Assembly (NCBI GenBank): GCA_027682205.1 | Contig: JAQDAD010000006.1 | Span: 1-64,000 of the forward strand | DNA from: Streptococcaceae bacterium AF54-32pH5A | Lineage (GTDB): Bacteria > Bacillota > Bacilli > Lactobacillales > Streptococcaceae | Length of the DNA stretch: 64,000 nt | Reading direction: 5' to 3' | Part shown: one piece after another, positions 37,591 through 46,500 of the stretch | Layout of the letters: every line of letters begins with the position of its first letter | How positions within the stretch are numbered: position 1 is the first letter of the stretch | Notes under the pieces: model-generated | Told to the model about the DNA's origin: nothing | The model's database searches: none | What the model saw: the letters and a program-made list of their open reading frames with translations, nothing else | Position numbers and translations under genes: made by a program

Positions 37591-37870
37591 AAACTTTGAG
37601 CCCAAGGTCTCAAAGTTTGCGTAAATAGCGCCACGGCGAAGAGCATCGCCTTTGGTTCGCTTCGCTCACTATTGCTAAAGCTGAACTACTTTTTTATCTT
37701 TCTTTCATAGTTTATTGTCGTTTCGGACAAGATTTCAATGTATTTATGTTGCGACACGAGAAGTCGAAATCGATTTTATTTCGACGACGAGTTAGTAAGG
37801 AGGCTAGGCAAACGCCATAGCGATTGCCGTTTTCTGACGAGTTGCTTCAGCAACCGTCAGAATTGCCTAG
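37591..37870. other. Hairpin-rich spacer between grpE and dnaK
   Basis: The roughly 375-bp gap has no gene but at least three inverted repeats: AAACTTTGAG/CTCAAAGTTT (37591-37618), GTCGAAAT/ATTTCGAC (37763-37785), and a compound structure CTAGGCAA/TTGCCTAG (37804-37870) that encloses TTCTGACG-GTTGC hairpin arms (37832-37862). The last overlaps the grpE stop codon. Without long T runs these are not classic terminators. They may be RNA processing or attenuation sites, or a decayed small repeat element. Confidence 0.7.
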
Positions 37871-38379
37871 TTATAGACCACTACCATCGCTGGGCGTAGG
37901 ATGCGGTCATGGAGTTTGTAGCCTTTTTGGAAGACTTGGGCGATAGTGTCTGCTGGGTGTTCATTGTCTGCTGGGAGAGTTTGGATGGCCATATGGTAGT
38001 TATGGTCAAATTCTCCATCAGCTGCGATTTCTTCGATTCCTTCTTCTTTCAAAGCGTGAATCAAGCTCTCTTGCACCATTTCCAATCCCTTTTTGACATC
38101 ATCTGTCAAACCTTCAACTGCGAGTGCACGTTCTAGGTTGTCGAGCGATGGTAAGATTGCTTTTGCCAGATCTTGGCTACGATAGCGTTGCAAGTTTTGA
38201 CGTTCTTCATTGGCACGGCGTTGGATATTTTGCATTTCTGCATGTGCACGAAGGTATTTGTTTTCGAACTCGTCCGCACGTTCATTAGCCAAGTCCAACT
38301 CAGACTTTTCAGGAGTTGTTTCTTCTGTCGTTTCAACAACTTCTTCTTTTACTTCTTCGTTTTTTATTTCCTCAGACAT
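37867..38379 (-). CDS. grpE: Nucleotide exchange factor GrpE
   Basis: Releases ADP from DnaK. 170 residues: an acidic disordered start, a long helical dimerisation region ([20 protein letters not shown]) with the [17 protein letters not shown] signature, and the C-terminal beta domain ([16 protein letters not shown]). The start at 38379 is chosen because AAGGAGG lies just upstream; the 14 further open codons overlap the end of the hrcA region. It is the second gene of the operon, 38 nt after hrcA. Confidence 0.97.
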   Translation of the reverse strand: MSEEIKNEEVKEEVVETTEETTPEKSELDLANERADEFENKYLRAHAEMQNIQRRANEERQNLQRYRSQDLAKAILPSLDNLERALAVEGLTDDVKKGLEMVQESLIHALKEEGIEEIAADGEFDHNYHMAIQTLPADNEHPADTIAQVFQKGYKLHDRILRPAMVVVYN

Positions 38380-38417
38380 TTTTCGCCTCCTTTTTAGGAA
38401 TTTATGTAATTTCATGT

Positions 38418-39452
38418 TCAACTCACCTCATAATGATTACTACTCAAATAGCGGTAGAAATCTGTGAGTTTCATAGTTAAGACTCGATTGACCACATTGA
38501 CCTGGTTGATTAGTTGCTGGTAGTCCAGATTGACTGGACCGATAATCGCCAGAATTCCAAAACCACGATAAGGGATAAGGAATTTACTGCTAATCACTGC
38601 TAGATCAGCTAGACAGGATTCTTGACTATCTGCAACACGGACATTTTGCATCTGATCTTCATGCAGACCTTCACGAATCTCCAGAGCCACCTTTTGCGGT
38701 TGGTCAAAGAACTGATAGGCTGCGAGATTGGCAAAATTCAAGAGATTGACCTTGCCCGCCACCACAATGTTTTCATTGAACATTTCCTTAAAAATGTGTT
38801 CAAAGAGATCCATAACATTGTCCGTTGTTGTAAAGTAACGCTGGATAATCTGCGGAATCTCCGTCCGAATCTTGTAGTGAATATCCAGAACGGTGTGACC
38901 GAGGAAACGTTCCTGAATGATGGTCTTCAGTTTCAGCAAATCCTCTTGCAAGAAATTCCTTGGAATCAGAAACTGACTGGTAACCGTTCGAGACTCGTCT
39001 AGGGTGAAAACTGCAAGAGCAGTATGTTGTCCTAGAACGACAATATCGAAAGCTGTCAGGCGCTGTCTACTTGGCTCAACATCCAGAGCCACTACCGTAC
39101 AGCCACTTAGGTCTGTTAGTAGATTGGCAGCCTCTTGCAGAATATCCTCCAGTTTGAAAAATTCCTGATCAAAGGCTTTAACAATCTCATAAACCTCATT
39201 TTCAGCCAGTCGGTCAAAATCCAGTGAATGTTTTACATAGTACTGAAAACCAGCGACACTTGGCATCCGACCACTAGAAGTATGAGCTTTCTCAAGCAAA
39301 CCTTGCTTTTCTAGAGCCGCCATATCATTACGAATGGTTGCACTGCTAGAGTTAATAGACTCTTGTAGTGCTTTGGATCCGACAGGTTCGTGCGTTTTGG
39401 TAAAGATGTCAATAATCAGATTCAAAATATCCTGCTGACGCTCTGTAACCAT
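38418..39452 (-). CDS. hrcA: Heat-inducible transcription repressor HrcA
   Basis: Repressor that binds CIRCE and is kept active by GroEL. 344 residues: winged-helix N-terminus ([39 protein letters not shown]) and the HrcA C-terminal domain. The start at 39452 (MVTERQQ) matches pneumococcal HrcA; the upstream extension overlaps the operator zone. It controls its own operon (CIRCE 39479-39505 and probably 39562-39588) and groESL (CIRCE 5828-5854) in this window. Confidence 0.97.
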   Translation of the reverse strand: MVTERQQDILNLIIDIFTKTHEPVGSKALQESINSSSATIRNDMAALEKQGLLEKAHTSSGRMPSVAGFQYYVKHSLDFDRLAENEVYEIVKAFDQEFFKLEDILQEAANLLTDLSGCTVVALDVEPSRQRLTAFDIVVLGQHTALAVFTLDESRTVTSQFLIPRNFLQEDLLKLKTIIQERFLGHTVLDIHYKIRTEIPQIIQRYFTTTDNVMDLFEHIFKEMFNENIVVAGKVNLLNFANLAAYQFFDQPQKVALEIREGLHEDQMQNVRVADSQESCLADLAVISSKFLIPYRGFGILAIIGPVNLDYQQLINQVNVVNRVLTMKLTDFYRYLSSNHYEVS

Positions 39453-39478
39453 CTCATCACTCCCCTCTGTCAGATTGA

Positions 39479-39505
39479 TTAGCACTCGATACACCTAAGT
39501 GCTAA
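39479..39505 (-). promoter_or_regulatory. CIRCE 1, between promoter and hrcA
   Basis: TTAGCACTC-N9-AAGTGCTAA, one base off the perfect repeat. It lies downstream of the -10, the usual repressing position. Confidence 0.95.
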
Positions 39506-39516
39506 CTTATGATTCT

Positions 39517-39544
39517 ATTATACACCCTTAAAAGAGAATGTCAA
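39517..39544 (-). promoter_or_regulatory. Sigma-A promoter of hrcA-grpE-dnaK
   Basis: Minus strand: perfect TTGACA (39539-39544), 16-bp spacer, perfect TATAAT (39517-39522). It is flanked by CIRCE copies on both sides. Confidence 0.92.
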
Positions 39545-39561
39545 GACAAAAACTCAAAAAA

Positions 39562-39588
39562 TTAGCACTCTTTTATCAAGAGTGCTAA
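39562..39588 (-). promoter_or_regulatory. CIRCE 2, upstream of the hrcA promoter
   Basis: Perfect TTAGCACTC-N9-GAGTGCTAA, 17 bp upstream of the -35. On the minus strand it is followed by a run of six Ts, so the same hairpin could also act as a back-up terminator for glnA transcripts. Confidence 0.93.
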
Positions 39589-39606
39589 AAATCAGTCTGA
39601 GGACCT

Positions 39607-39635
39607 AGAAAAAAGACTGCCATATGGCAATCTTT
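39607..39635 (-). terminator. Terminator of glnRA
   Basis: Nine-base stem (39613-39621 with 39626-39634, one G-U) around ATAT, followed by a T run on the minus strand, 9 nt after the glnA stop. Confidence 0.85.
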
Positions 39636-39643
39636 CTTCTATA

Positions 39644-40990
39644 TTAGTAAAGATCTAAATAGTTATCAACTTCCCACTGTGACACAAAGGTCGCATAGCT
39701 AGCCCACTCGATACGTTTAGCCTCAAGGAAGCTAGTGTAGATGTGATCTCCTAGGGCAGCCTTAACTACTTCATCTTCAGTCAAAGCTTTCAAGGCGTTA
39801 TGAAGAGTTGATGGAAGGTCTGTGATTCCAGCTTCCTTACGCTCTTCAGCTGTCATGATGTAGATATTTTCTTCGATAGGAGCTGGTGCTTCAATTTTGT
39901 TTTCAATACCGTGCAAACCAACTTCCAAAAGAACAGCCATAGCGATGTACGGGTTAGCCATTGGATCCACTGAACGCAACTCAAGACGAGTTCCCATACC
40001 ACGTGAAGCAGGCACGCGCACAAGTGGCGAACGGTTGCGACCAGCCCAAGCAATGTAAACAGGCGCTTCATAACCTGGAACCAAACGTTTGTAGGAGTTA
40101 ACTGTTGGATTCATGATGGCAGTATAGTTGTAGGCATGCTTGATCAAACCGCCAAGGAAATGGTAGGCCGTTTCTGACAACTGCATTCCTTTTGGATCGT
40201 TTGGATCAAAGAAGGCGTTATTTCCTTCTGCATCAAACAAGGACATATTGCAGTGCATACCTGATCCAGCGATACCAAATTTTGGTTTTGCCATAAAGGT
40301 TGCATAAAGGCCGTGTTTACGAGCAATGGTTTTAACAACGAGTTTAAAGATTTGAATCTTATCACAAGCGCGGAGGACCTCATCATACTTGAAGTCAATT
40401 TCATGTTGTCCAACCGCAACTTCGTGGTGACTTGCTTCTACTTCAAATCCCATTTTGGTCAAGACATTAACGATTTCACGACGCGTATTGTCCGCAAGGT
40501 CAGTAGGCGCCAAATCAAAGTAGCCACCCTTGTCATTTACCTCAAGTGTTGGGTCCCCATTTTCATCCAATTTAAATAGGAAGAATTCTGGTTCTGGACC
40601 AAGGTTGAAGGATTTGAATCCTACTTCCTCCATGTGACGAAGAGCACGTTTGAGGTTGCCACGAGGGTCACCTGCAAATGGTTCACCTTCTGTTGTATAG
40701 ACATCACAGATCAAACCTGCAACACTTCCATTTTCATCTCCCCAAGGGAAGACTGTCCATGTATCCAAGTCTGGGTACAAGTACATATCTGACTCATTGA
40801 TACGTACAAAACCTTCAATAGAAGATCCATCAAACATGGCTTTGTTTGACAAGACCTTGTCTAACTGTTCATCTGTAGCAGGAATTTCGACGTTTTTCAT
40901 AGTTCCCAGAATATCTGAAAACATGAGACGGATAAAGGTAACATTTTTTTCCTTAACTTCACGACGAATATCTGCAGCTGTGATTAGCAT
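39644..40990 (-). CDS. glnA: Glutamine synthetase, type I
   Basis: Makes glutamine from glutamate, ammonia and ATP. 448 residues, the length of the GSI-alpha type of Firmicutes (no adenylylation loop). Motifs: [52 protein letters not shown] and the SVDPMANPY segment. AAGGAG precedes the ATG. It is the second gene of glnR-glnA (36-nt gap). In relatives GlnR represses the operon in glutamine-rich medium with GlnA as partner. Confidence 0.98.
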   Translation of the reverse strand: MLITAADIRREVKEKNVTFIRLMFSDILGTMKNVEIPATDEQLDKVLSNKAMFDGSSIEGFVRINESDMYLYPDLDTWTVFPWGDENGSVAGLICDVYTTEGEPFAGDPRGNLKRALRHMEEVGFKSFNLGPEPEFFLFKLDENGDPTLEVNDKGGYFDLAPTDLADNTRREIVNVLTKMGFEVEASHHEVAVGQHEIDFKYDEVLRACDKIQIFKLVVKTIARKHGLYATFMAKPKFGIAGSGMHCNMSLFDAEGNNAFFDPNDPKGMQLSETAYHFLGGLIKHAYNYTAIMNPTVNSYKRLVPGYEAPVYIAWAGRNRSPLVRVPASRGMGTRLELRSVDPMANPYIAMAVLLEVGLHGIENKIEAPAPIEENIYIMTAEERKEAGITDLPSTLHNALKALTEDEVVKAALGDHIYTSFLEAKRIEWASYATFVSQWEVDNYLDLY

Positions 40991-41026
40991 GGGTTTTCTC
41001 CTTAATATATGACTACTTGCGATTGC

Positions 41027-41383
41027 CTAACCGCGACCAAAAGGCGACTGTGCTGAAGCAAAGCGTCCCTGTTGAAGGAGCTCATTATGAAGCGCACGAC
41101 GCACCTCCGTTGGGCTCACTGCTTTCTTGGATTTCGCCTCACGTTCAGCGTATTTTTTCTTAATGGCAGCGATATTATATCCTTCAGAGATATAATCTTT
41201 GATTTCAAGCAAACGATCCATGTCATTCAAAGAATACATGCGACGGTTCCCTTCGTTTCGATCAGGCTTTATCAACTCTTGATCTTCATAATAACGAATC
41301 TGACGCGCCGAGAGATCGGTCAATTTCATAACACTGCCAATAGGAAAAACAGCCATATTTCGGCGAAATTCTCTTTCCTTCAT
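41027..41383 (-). CDS. glnR: Nitrogen regulator GlnR (MerR family)
   Basis: 118 residues: MerR-type winged helix (FPIGSVMKLTDLSARQIRYYEDQELI, NRRMYSLNDMDRLLEI), a short dimer helix (GYNIAAIKKKYAEREAKSKKA), and the C-terminal GlnR tail ending GRFASAQSPFGRG that senses feedback-inhibited GlnA in Bacillus. AAGGA precedes the ATG. A GlnR box just upstream of its own -35 indicates autoregulation. Confidence 0.96.
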   Translation of the reverse strand: MKEREFRRNMAVFPIGSVMKLTDLSARQIRYYEDQELIKPDRNEGNRRMYSLNDMDRLLEIKDYISEGYNIAAIKKKYAEREAKSKKAVSPTEVRRALHNELLQQGRFASAQSPFGRG

Positions 41384-41406
41384 TTACAATTTCCTTCTTT
41401 CTGTCT

Positions 41407-41435
41407 ATTATAGTCTAAAAAAACACATACGTCAA
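41407..41435 (-). promoter_or_regulatory. Promoter of glnRA
   Basis: Minus strand: TTGACG (41430-41435), 17-bp spacer, perfect TATAAT (41407-41412). Confidence 0.9.
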
Positions 41436-41441
41436 TTGATA

Positions 41442-41459
41442 ATGTCATAAAATGTAACA
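41442..41459 (-). promoter_or_regulatory. GlnR box
   Basis: Minus-strand TGTTACATTTTATGACAT fits the TGTNA-N7-TNACAT operator exactly. It ends 6 bp upstream of the glnR -35 and directly abuts the stop codon of the next gene upstream. Confidence 0.92.
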
Positions 41460-41987
41460 TTATTTTATTTTTTTCTCCAAAAGATTTCTGAAACGGTCAA
41501 TATCATAATTCACGAGTATGGCCACAAAAACACCCATAAAAGTTTCAAATACACGCGCAAACACGTACAAAAATGTTTCTCCGCTTGGTATTGATAGGGT
41601 AATGATCAACATAACCGCTACACCGCCGATAACTCCTGCCTTATTGTTTATAGCGACATTTGTCATAATGGTTAACATAGTACATATTGGAACGATCAGC
41701 AAGGTCACCCAAAAGGCTTCTTGAAATAGAGTGTTTAAGAGGAAGAAAACAAGAGCGTAGAAACCACCGATACTGTTTCCTAGAATGCGTGATGTTCCAA
41801 AATGAACACTCTTATCAAAACTCTCTCTCAAACTAAAGACTGCTGTCAAAGCCCCAATTTGAAGTCCCTTCCAACCAAAAAATCCAAAAATCAAGAGAAC
41901 TAAAAAAACAGCGATTCCGGTTTTAAAGGTTCGTAGACCAAGCTTGAACTGTGACTTGTCAAATTTATATTTTTTAAAATAACCCAT
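41460..41987 (-). CDS. Aromatic acid exporter/FUSC-like membrane protein
   Basis: 175 residues with about five membrane helices (GIAVFLVLLIFGFFGW, ALVFFLLNTLFQEAFWVTLLIV, GVIGGVAVMLIITLSI, VFARVFETFMGVFVAILV) and a basic C-terminal tail (NYDIDRFRNLLEKKIK). The layout and the SVFSLRESFDKSVHFGTSRILGNSIGG segment fit the ArAE_1/FUSC half-size family, proposed to export aromatic acids. The substrate is unknown. It lies between pgk (own terminator) and glnR. Confidence 0.8.
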   Translation of the reverse strand: MGYFKKYKFDKSQFKLGLRTFKTGIAVFLVLLIFGFFGWKGLQIGALTAVFSLRESFDKSVHFGTSRILGNSIGGFYALVFFLLNTLFQEAFWVTLLIVPICTMLTIMTNVAINNKAGVIGGVAVMLIITLSIPSGETFLYVFARVFETFMGVFVAILVNYDIDRFRNLLEKKIK

Positions 41988-42075
41988 AATTTCAACTTTC
42001 TATTTCCATTTTATCATAAATTAGTTGATTTTATGAGCCAAAATCAATCGGAAACGTTTTTAATTCAAGCTACAA

Positions 42076-42103
42076 GAAAAAGAGGAAACAAAGTTCCTCT
42101 TTT
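42076..42103 (-). terminator. Terminator of pgk
   Basis: Ten-base stem AAAAGAGGAA (42078-42087)/TTCCTCTTTT (42094-42103) with a six-base loop and T run on the minus strand, about 20 nt after the pgk stop. Confidence 0.88.
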
Positions 42104-42124
42104 CATCATTTCATTTACGAAAGC

Positions 42125-43324
42125 TTATTTTTCTGTCAAGGCTGCAAGTCCTGGAAGAACTTTACCTTCAAGGAGTTCCATTGATGCTCCACCACCAGTA
42201 GAGATCCATGAGAACTTGTCTGCACGACCAAGGTTGATAGCTGCGGCAGCTGAGTCACCACCACCGATAATTGATTTCACACCTGGTTGTTTTACGATAG
42301 CGTCCATGACACCGATTGTACCAGCTTGGAAGTCAGGGTTTTCAAATACACCCATTGGTCCGTTCCAAACAACTGTTTTCGCACCAGTCAAAGCTTCGTC
42401 AAATTTAGCGATTGATTTTGGACCGATATCCAAACCAAGGAAACCTGGATCTACTGCTTCACCTTCAGTGTCTTTCACTTCAGTGTAGTCAGCAAATGCG
42501 TTGGCTTCTTTTGAGTCAACTGGCAAGATCAATTTGCCGTTTGCTTTTTCAAGAAGAGCTTTAGCGACATCCAATTTGTCTTCTTCTACAAGTGAGTTAC
42601 CAATTTCGATACCTTGTGCTTTGTAGAATGTGTAAGTCATACCACCACCGATAAGAACTTTATCAGCTTTTTCAAGCAAGTTTTCGATAACACCAATCTT
42701 GTCTGAAACTTTTGAACCACCAAGGATCGCTACGAATGGGCGTTCTGGAGCTTCAACAGCTTCTTGGATGTAGGCAATTTCGTTTTCAAGAAGGAAACCA
42801 GCAACTGCTTTTTCAACGTTTGCTGAGATACCAACGTTAGATGCGTGTGCACGGTGAGCTGTACCGAATGCATCGTTTACAAAGATACCATCTCCAAGTG
42901 ATGCCCAGTATTTACCAAGTTCAGGATCGTTTTTAGATTCTTTCTTGCCGTCAACATCTTCGAAACGAGTGTTTTCAACCAAGAGAACTTGTCCATCTTC
43001 AAGAGCGTTGATTGCTGCTTCCAATTCAGCACCACGAGTTACTCCTGGAAGGAAAGCAACGTCTTGACCCAATTTAGCAGCCAAGTCAGCAGCTACAGGA
43101 GCAAGTGATTTACCAGCTTTGTCTGCTTCTTCTTTTACACGGCCAAGGTGAGAGAAGAGGATCGCACGTCCACCTTGTTCAAGGATGTACTTGATAGTTG
43201 GAAGAGCTGCAGTGATACGGTTGTCGTTGGTAATCACGCCATCTTTTACAGGTACGTTGAAGTCAACACGAACGAGAACTTTTTTCCCTTTCAATTCAAC
43301 GTCTTTAACAGTCAATTTTGCCAT
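42125..43324 (-). CDS. pgk: Phosphoglycerate kinase
   Basis: Glycolytic enzyme making ATP from 1,3-bisphosphoglycerate. 399 residues: [16 protein letters not shown] near the N-terminus, [12 protein letters not shown], the [12 protein letters not shown] hinge region, and the ATP-binding [13 protein letters not shown] near the C-terminus. Monocistronic, with an extended -10 promoter (43358-43366), GAAGGAG upstream and its own terminator. Wholly ordinary. Confidence 0.98.
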   Translation of the reverse strand: MAKLTVKDVELKGKKVLVRVDFNVPVKDGVITNDNRITAALPTIKYILEQGGRAILFSHLGRVKEEADKAGKSLAPVAADLAAKLGQDVAFLPGVTRGAELEAAINALEDGQVLLVENTRFEDVDGKKESKNDPELGKYWASLGDGIFVNDAFGTAHRAHASNVGISANVEKAVAGFLLENEIAYIQEAVEAPERPFVAILGGSKVSDKIGVIENLLEKADKVLIGGGMTYTFYKAQGIEIGNSLVEEDKLDVAKALLEKANGKLILPVDSKEANAFADYTEVKDTEGEAVDPGFLGLDIGPKSIAKFDEALTGAKTVVWNGPMGVFENPDFQAGTIGVMDAIVKQPGVKSIIGGGDSAAAAINLGRADKFSWISTGGGASMELLEGKVLPGLAALTEK

Positions 43325-43357
43325 TAGATATGACTCCTTCTTTTTTTATACGTGTTA

Positions 43358-43366
43358 ATTATATCA
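43358..43366 (-). promoter_or_regulatory. Extended -10 promoter of pgk
   Basis: Minus-strand TGATATAAT (TATAAT at 43358-43363), about 34 nt before the ATG. No strong -35 is visible. Confidence 0.7.
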
Positions 43367-43496
43367 CAAAATCAGTAAAAGAGATAGCAAAAGCCTGCAC
43401 TTTTCCAGTTCTTTCTTGCAACTGAAACTAGCATTTCTTAAAATCAAAACTAGAAAAACCTTATCAAATAAGTAATGAATGCGAGATAAAATCATT

Positions 43497-43536
43497 AAAA
43501 CAAGGCCTGACTAATCTACAGTCAAACCTTGTTTTT
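43497..43536 (-). terminator. Terminator of endoD
   Basis: Outer stem AAAACAAGG (43497-43505)/CCTTGTTTT (43527-43535) with an inner TGACT/AGTCA stem, T residues on both sides, 37 nt after the endoD stop. The remaining roughly 130 nt up to the pgk promoter hold nothing recognisable. Confidence 0.8.
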
Positions 43537-43572
43537 AGTTGTTAAGAGGAAATCCAAGATTCGTAAATCCGA

Positions 43573-46500
43573 TTAGTCTTCTCTCTTTTTCAAAGCTACA
43601 AGTCCATAGCCACTCATCACTCCGAGAAGCCCCAGAGCTACTAGACTGGCATCTGTTTCTACACCAGTATTTGGCAGTTGTTTGCTTGCTACTTCACCTT
43701 TGACAAGCACTTCTGCAGTTGGAGCATTGGTACTTGGTGTAGCTGAAAGTCCCTTTTGCTCTTTAGAGAGGGTATCAGCATGAGGTTTGTCTGAACTTGG
43801 CGCCACTTCTTTTGTTCCAACTTCTGTGATTTCTGGGATAGCTTCCTTAAGAACTTCAGTTGAACGAAGGGTGCGTTTGCCTTGGGCATCCACTTCTACA
43901 AAGCGACGAACTCGCCCTTCTACACCTGCTTGAACTAGCTGGTGTTGTTCTTTTAGAAGACTTGCATTTGGTCGTTCTTGACGTTCGAAGGCAACTGTAG
44001 CCTCTTCAATTTCTAGTTTCGGAATTTCTAAAACTAGGTCTTTTACTCCTTCAGCCGGTTGGTTGCTTGACAGAACTTTTGTTCCAACTTCGATGATTTC
44101 TGGGATAGCTTCCTTGAGAACTTCTGTTGAGCGAAGAGTGCGTTTGCCTTGAGCATCTACTTCTATTAGACGACGAATTTGTCCTTCTTCTCCTTTTTGG
44201 ACAAGTTGACGTTGACCTTTCAGAAGTTCTGGAGTCTCACGTTCTTGGCGTTCAAAGGCCGTTGTTTCAGTTTCAACAACTAGTTCAGGGAGGGCTTCAA
44301 CTGTTGGGGCTACTTCACTTGGATCCATGCTACCAACGTGGTGACTTTCTTCTGCAGGAGCTAGTTTCTTATTCAGCTTTTCTTTCATGTCCGCAAAAGC
44401 TTGTGGAGTTGGTGTTTGTGAAGACAATAAAGCTTCTGCTTGGGTAATCAACTCAGCTTGAGAATCTTTTTCACGGACAGATTCGAGCAAGCCTTCCAAT
44501 TCTTCTCTAGCAGTTTGATAACGTTGATTGCCATCCAAGTCTGCACCTGCCTGTTTCAATTCATTCAAGGCTTTGTTGACTTCTTCTTGACTAGCATTGT
44601 GGTTTTCTGCTACAGCCTTCGCAGCATTGAGCTTTTCTACTAATGTCGCTTGTTTGTCCTCACTTGAGAAGGTATAGGCGAGGGTTGACTGACGGCCTTG
44701 GGCAGCAGTAATTTCTTGTTTGAGGTACTCATCATTAACTGCAGCCTTTGGAGAAACCAAGACATCAAACTCAGCTGTGTGCCCCTTGTAATGCAAGGTC
44801 AAGGTTTGACGACCAGTCTTTTGAGCATCATAGCCCGTGATTTCAACACCTTGATCAGTAAAGCTGTGAGTCTCTTCTGTCTCGTCATCATAGAGAACAC
44901 CGAAGCGACCTTCTGCAAGATCCAGTTGATCTCCTACTAGATAGTCCGTTTTCGGTTTCTGAGTAATGTACAAACCTGCTACTTCTTTTGGTTTTCCTTC
45001 ATCTTGACCAGTCACTTGTACGTTTAAATCACCAGTAACTGGAAGTCCAAGGTAGCTGACTGTGAGCTTCTGTTCCCCTTTTTGATGAGCGTCGTATCCA
45101 GATACCGTCACACCTGAGTGAGTAAGGTTAATCAGCTCGTCGGCTTGTCCCCCTTCGTATTGAACACGGAGTGTTCCGCCTCTGAGGTCGAGTTTTTCTC
45201 CCTCTTTATAAACCGTCTTCTTAGGTCCTTTTTCAAGGCTGACAGATTTAATTTTTCTTTCATCCTGTGGAATCGCTACAGCCAAGGTGTTACTGATTTC
45301 TTTGCCAGGTAGTTGAGTACGATAGTAGAGGAGATTTGGTTGTTTGTCAAAAGCCAATGGTGCTGTTGCTAGGTCCCCACCAGTTTCAGTCTTCAAGGTT
45401 GCAATTGGTGTTTGCGAATCCGCCTTGTCGTAAACGGTGATGGTTGCGCCTGCCGGAACATCAGAGAAGCCTAGTTGAACTTGATGGTTTCCAAGTGAAC
45501 GAGCCGCTACCTTAGCCATTGGAATATTTTGACTTTCTGTGTCCAAGGTTTCGTACATCTTCCAGTTGTAGATACGAATGGCCTTCCAAGGTGTTCCGTT
45601 ATCAGATGTAATGACATGCAAACGCCAGTCTTGGGCGGTGATTGGTTTATCAAGAGTGATATCCGTAACGTGCGCTTTATTACCACGGACTTCCTTAGCT
45701 AGTTTCCACTCGCCATCAGTATCCTTGTAATAAAGATCAAAGTCCTTGGTGTTCATCAAACCATCGTTAACAGACTCACCGCCAGCTCCCGCATGATCCA
45801 TCACCCATCTAACAACACGACGTGGTTGGGTCAAACGAATATCGACACTACCGCTCAATTGTCCTGAAGACCACTTGTCTGATAGACTGGTAATGGTACC
45901 GTTCAACATGCCTTCGATACCTTCTCCACCTTCAGTATTTGGGAAAGTGCTACCGATTACCTTTGCACCTGGAACAATATTTTCAGCCAAAGGTCTTGGG
46001 AGAGTTGTATCCTGAACAGTCATCCCCCAGTTAAAGAATGTCGTCGCAGCTTCAGAACGAAGTCCATTTTTACCAACTGCAACGACTTTCAATTCTTGAG
46101 TCGTACCAGTCGCATTAGCAGAACGGCTAACTTTTGGCAAGTAGATGGTTGAAGCAGATGAACCTGTCAACAATCGCCAGTTATCCCCGTCTTTTTCGTA
46201 GACTTCATAGAAATCGGCATCTTGGTTACCCGAAAATTGAACAACTGCTTCAGCTTCTTGGGCATTCTTAAGAGATTGTTTCACCACAGAGAGACCTGTC
46301 GGTGCTTGTGGCGCTTGGTCATTGTCCGAAATTGTCAATTGACCTAGGTTGAACTGATAATCTTTTACAGCACCTTCATGTTCGAAGAAGAGTTTAACCG
46401 CATAGATAGTTTTACCTGCTAGTGAGCTAAGGTCAAATTCTTCATTTGTCCAGTTGTCAGAAAGGGTCAGTTCTTTCCATGCATCTGCATCCTCAAATTT

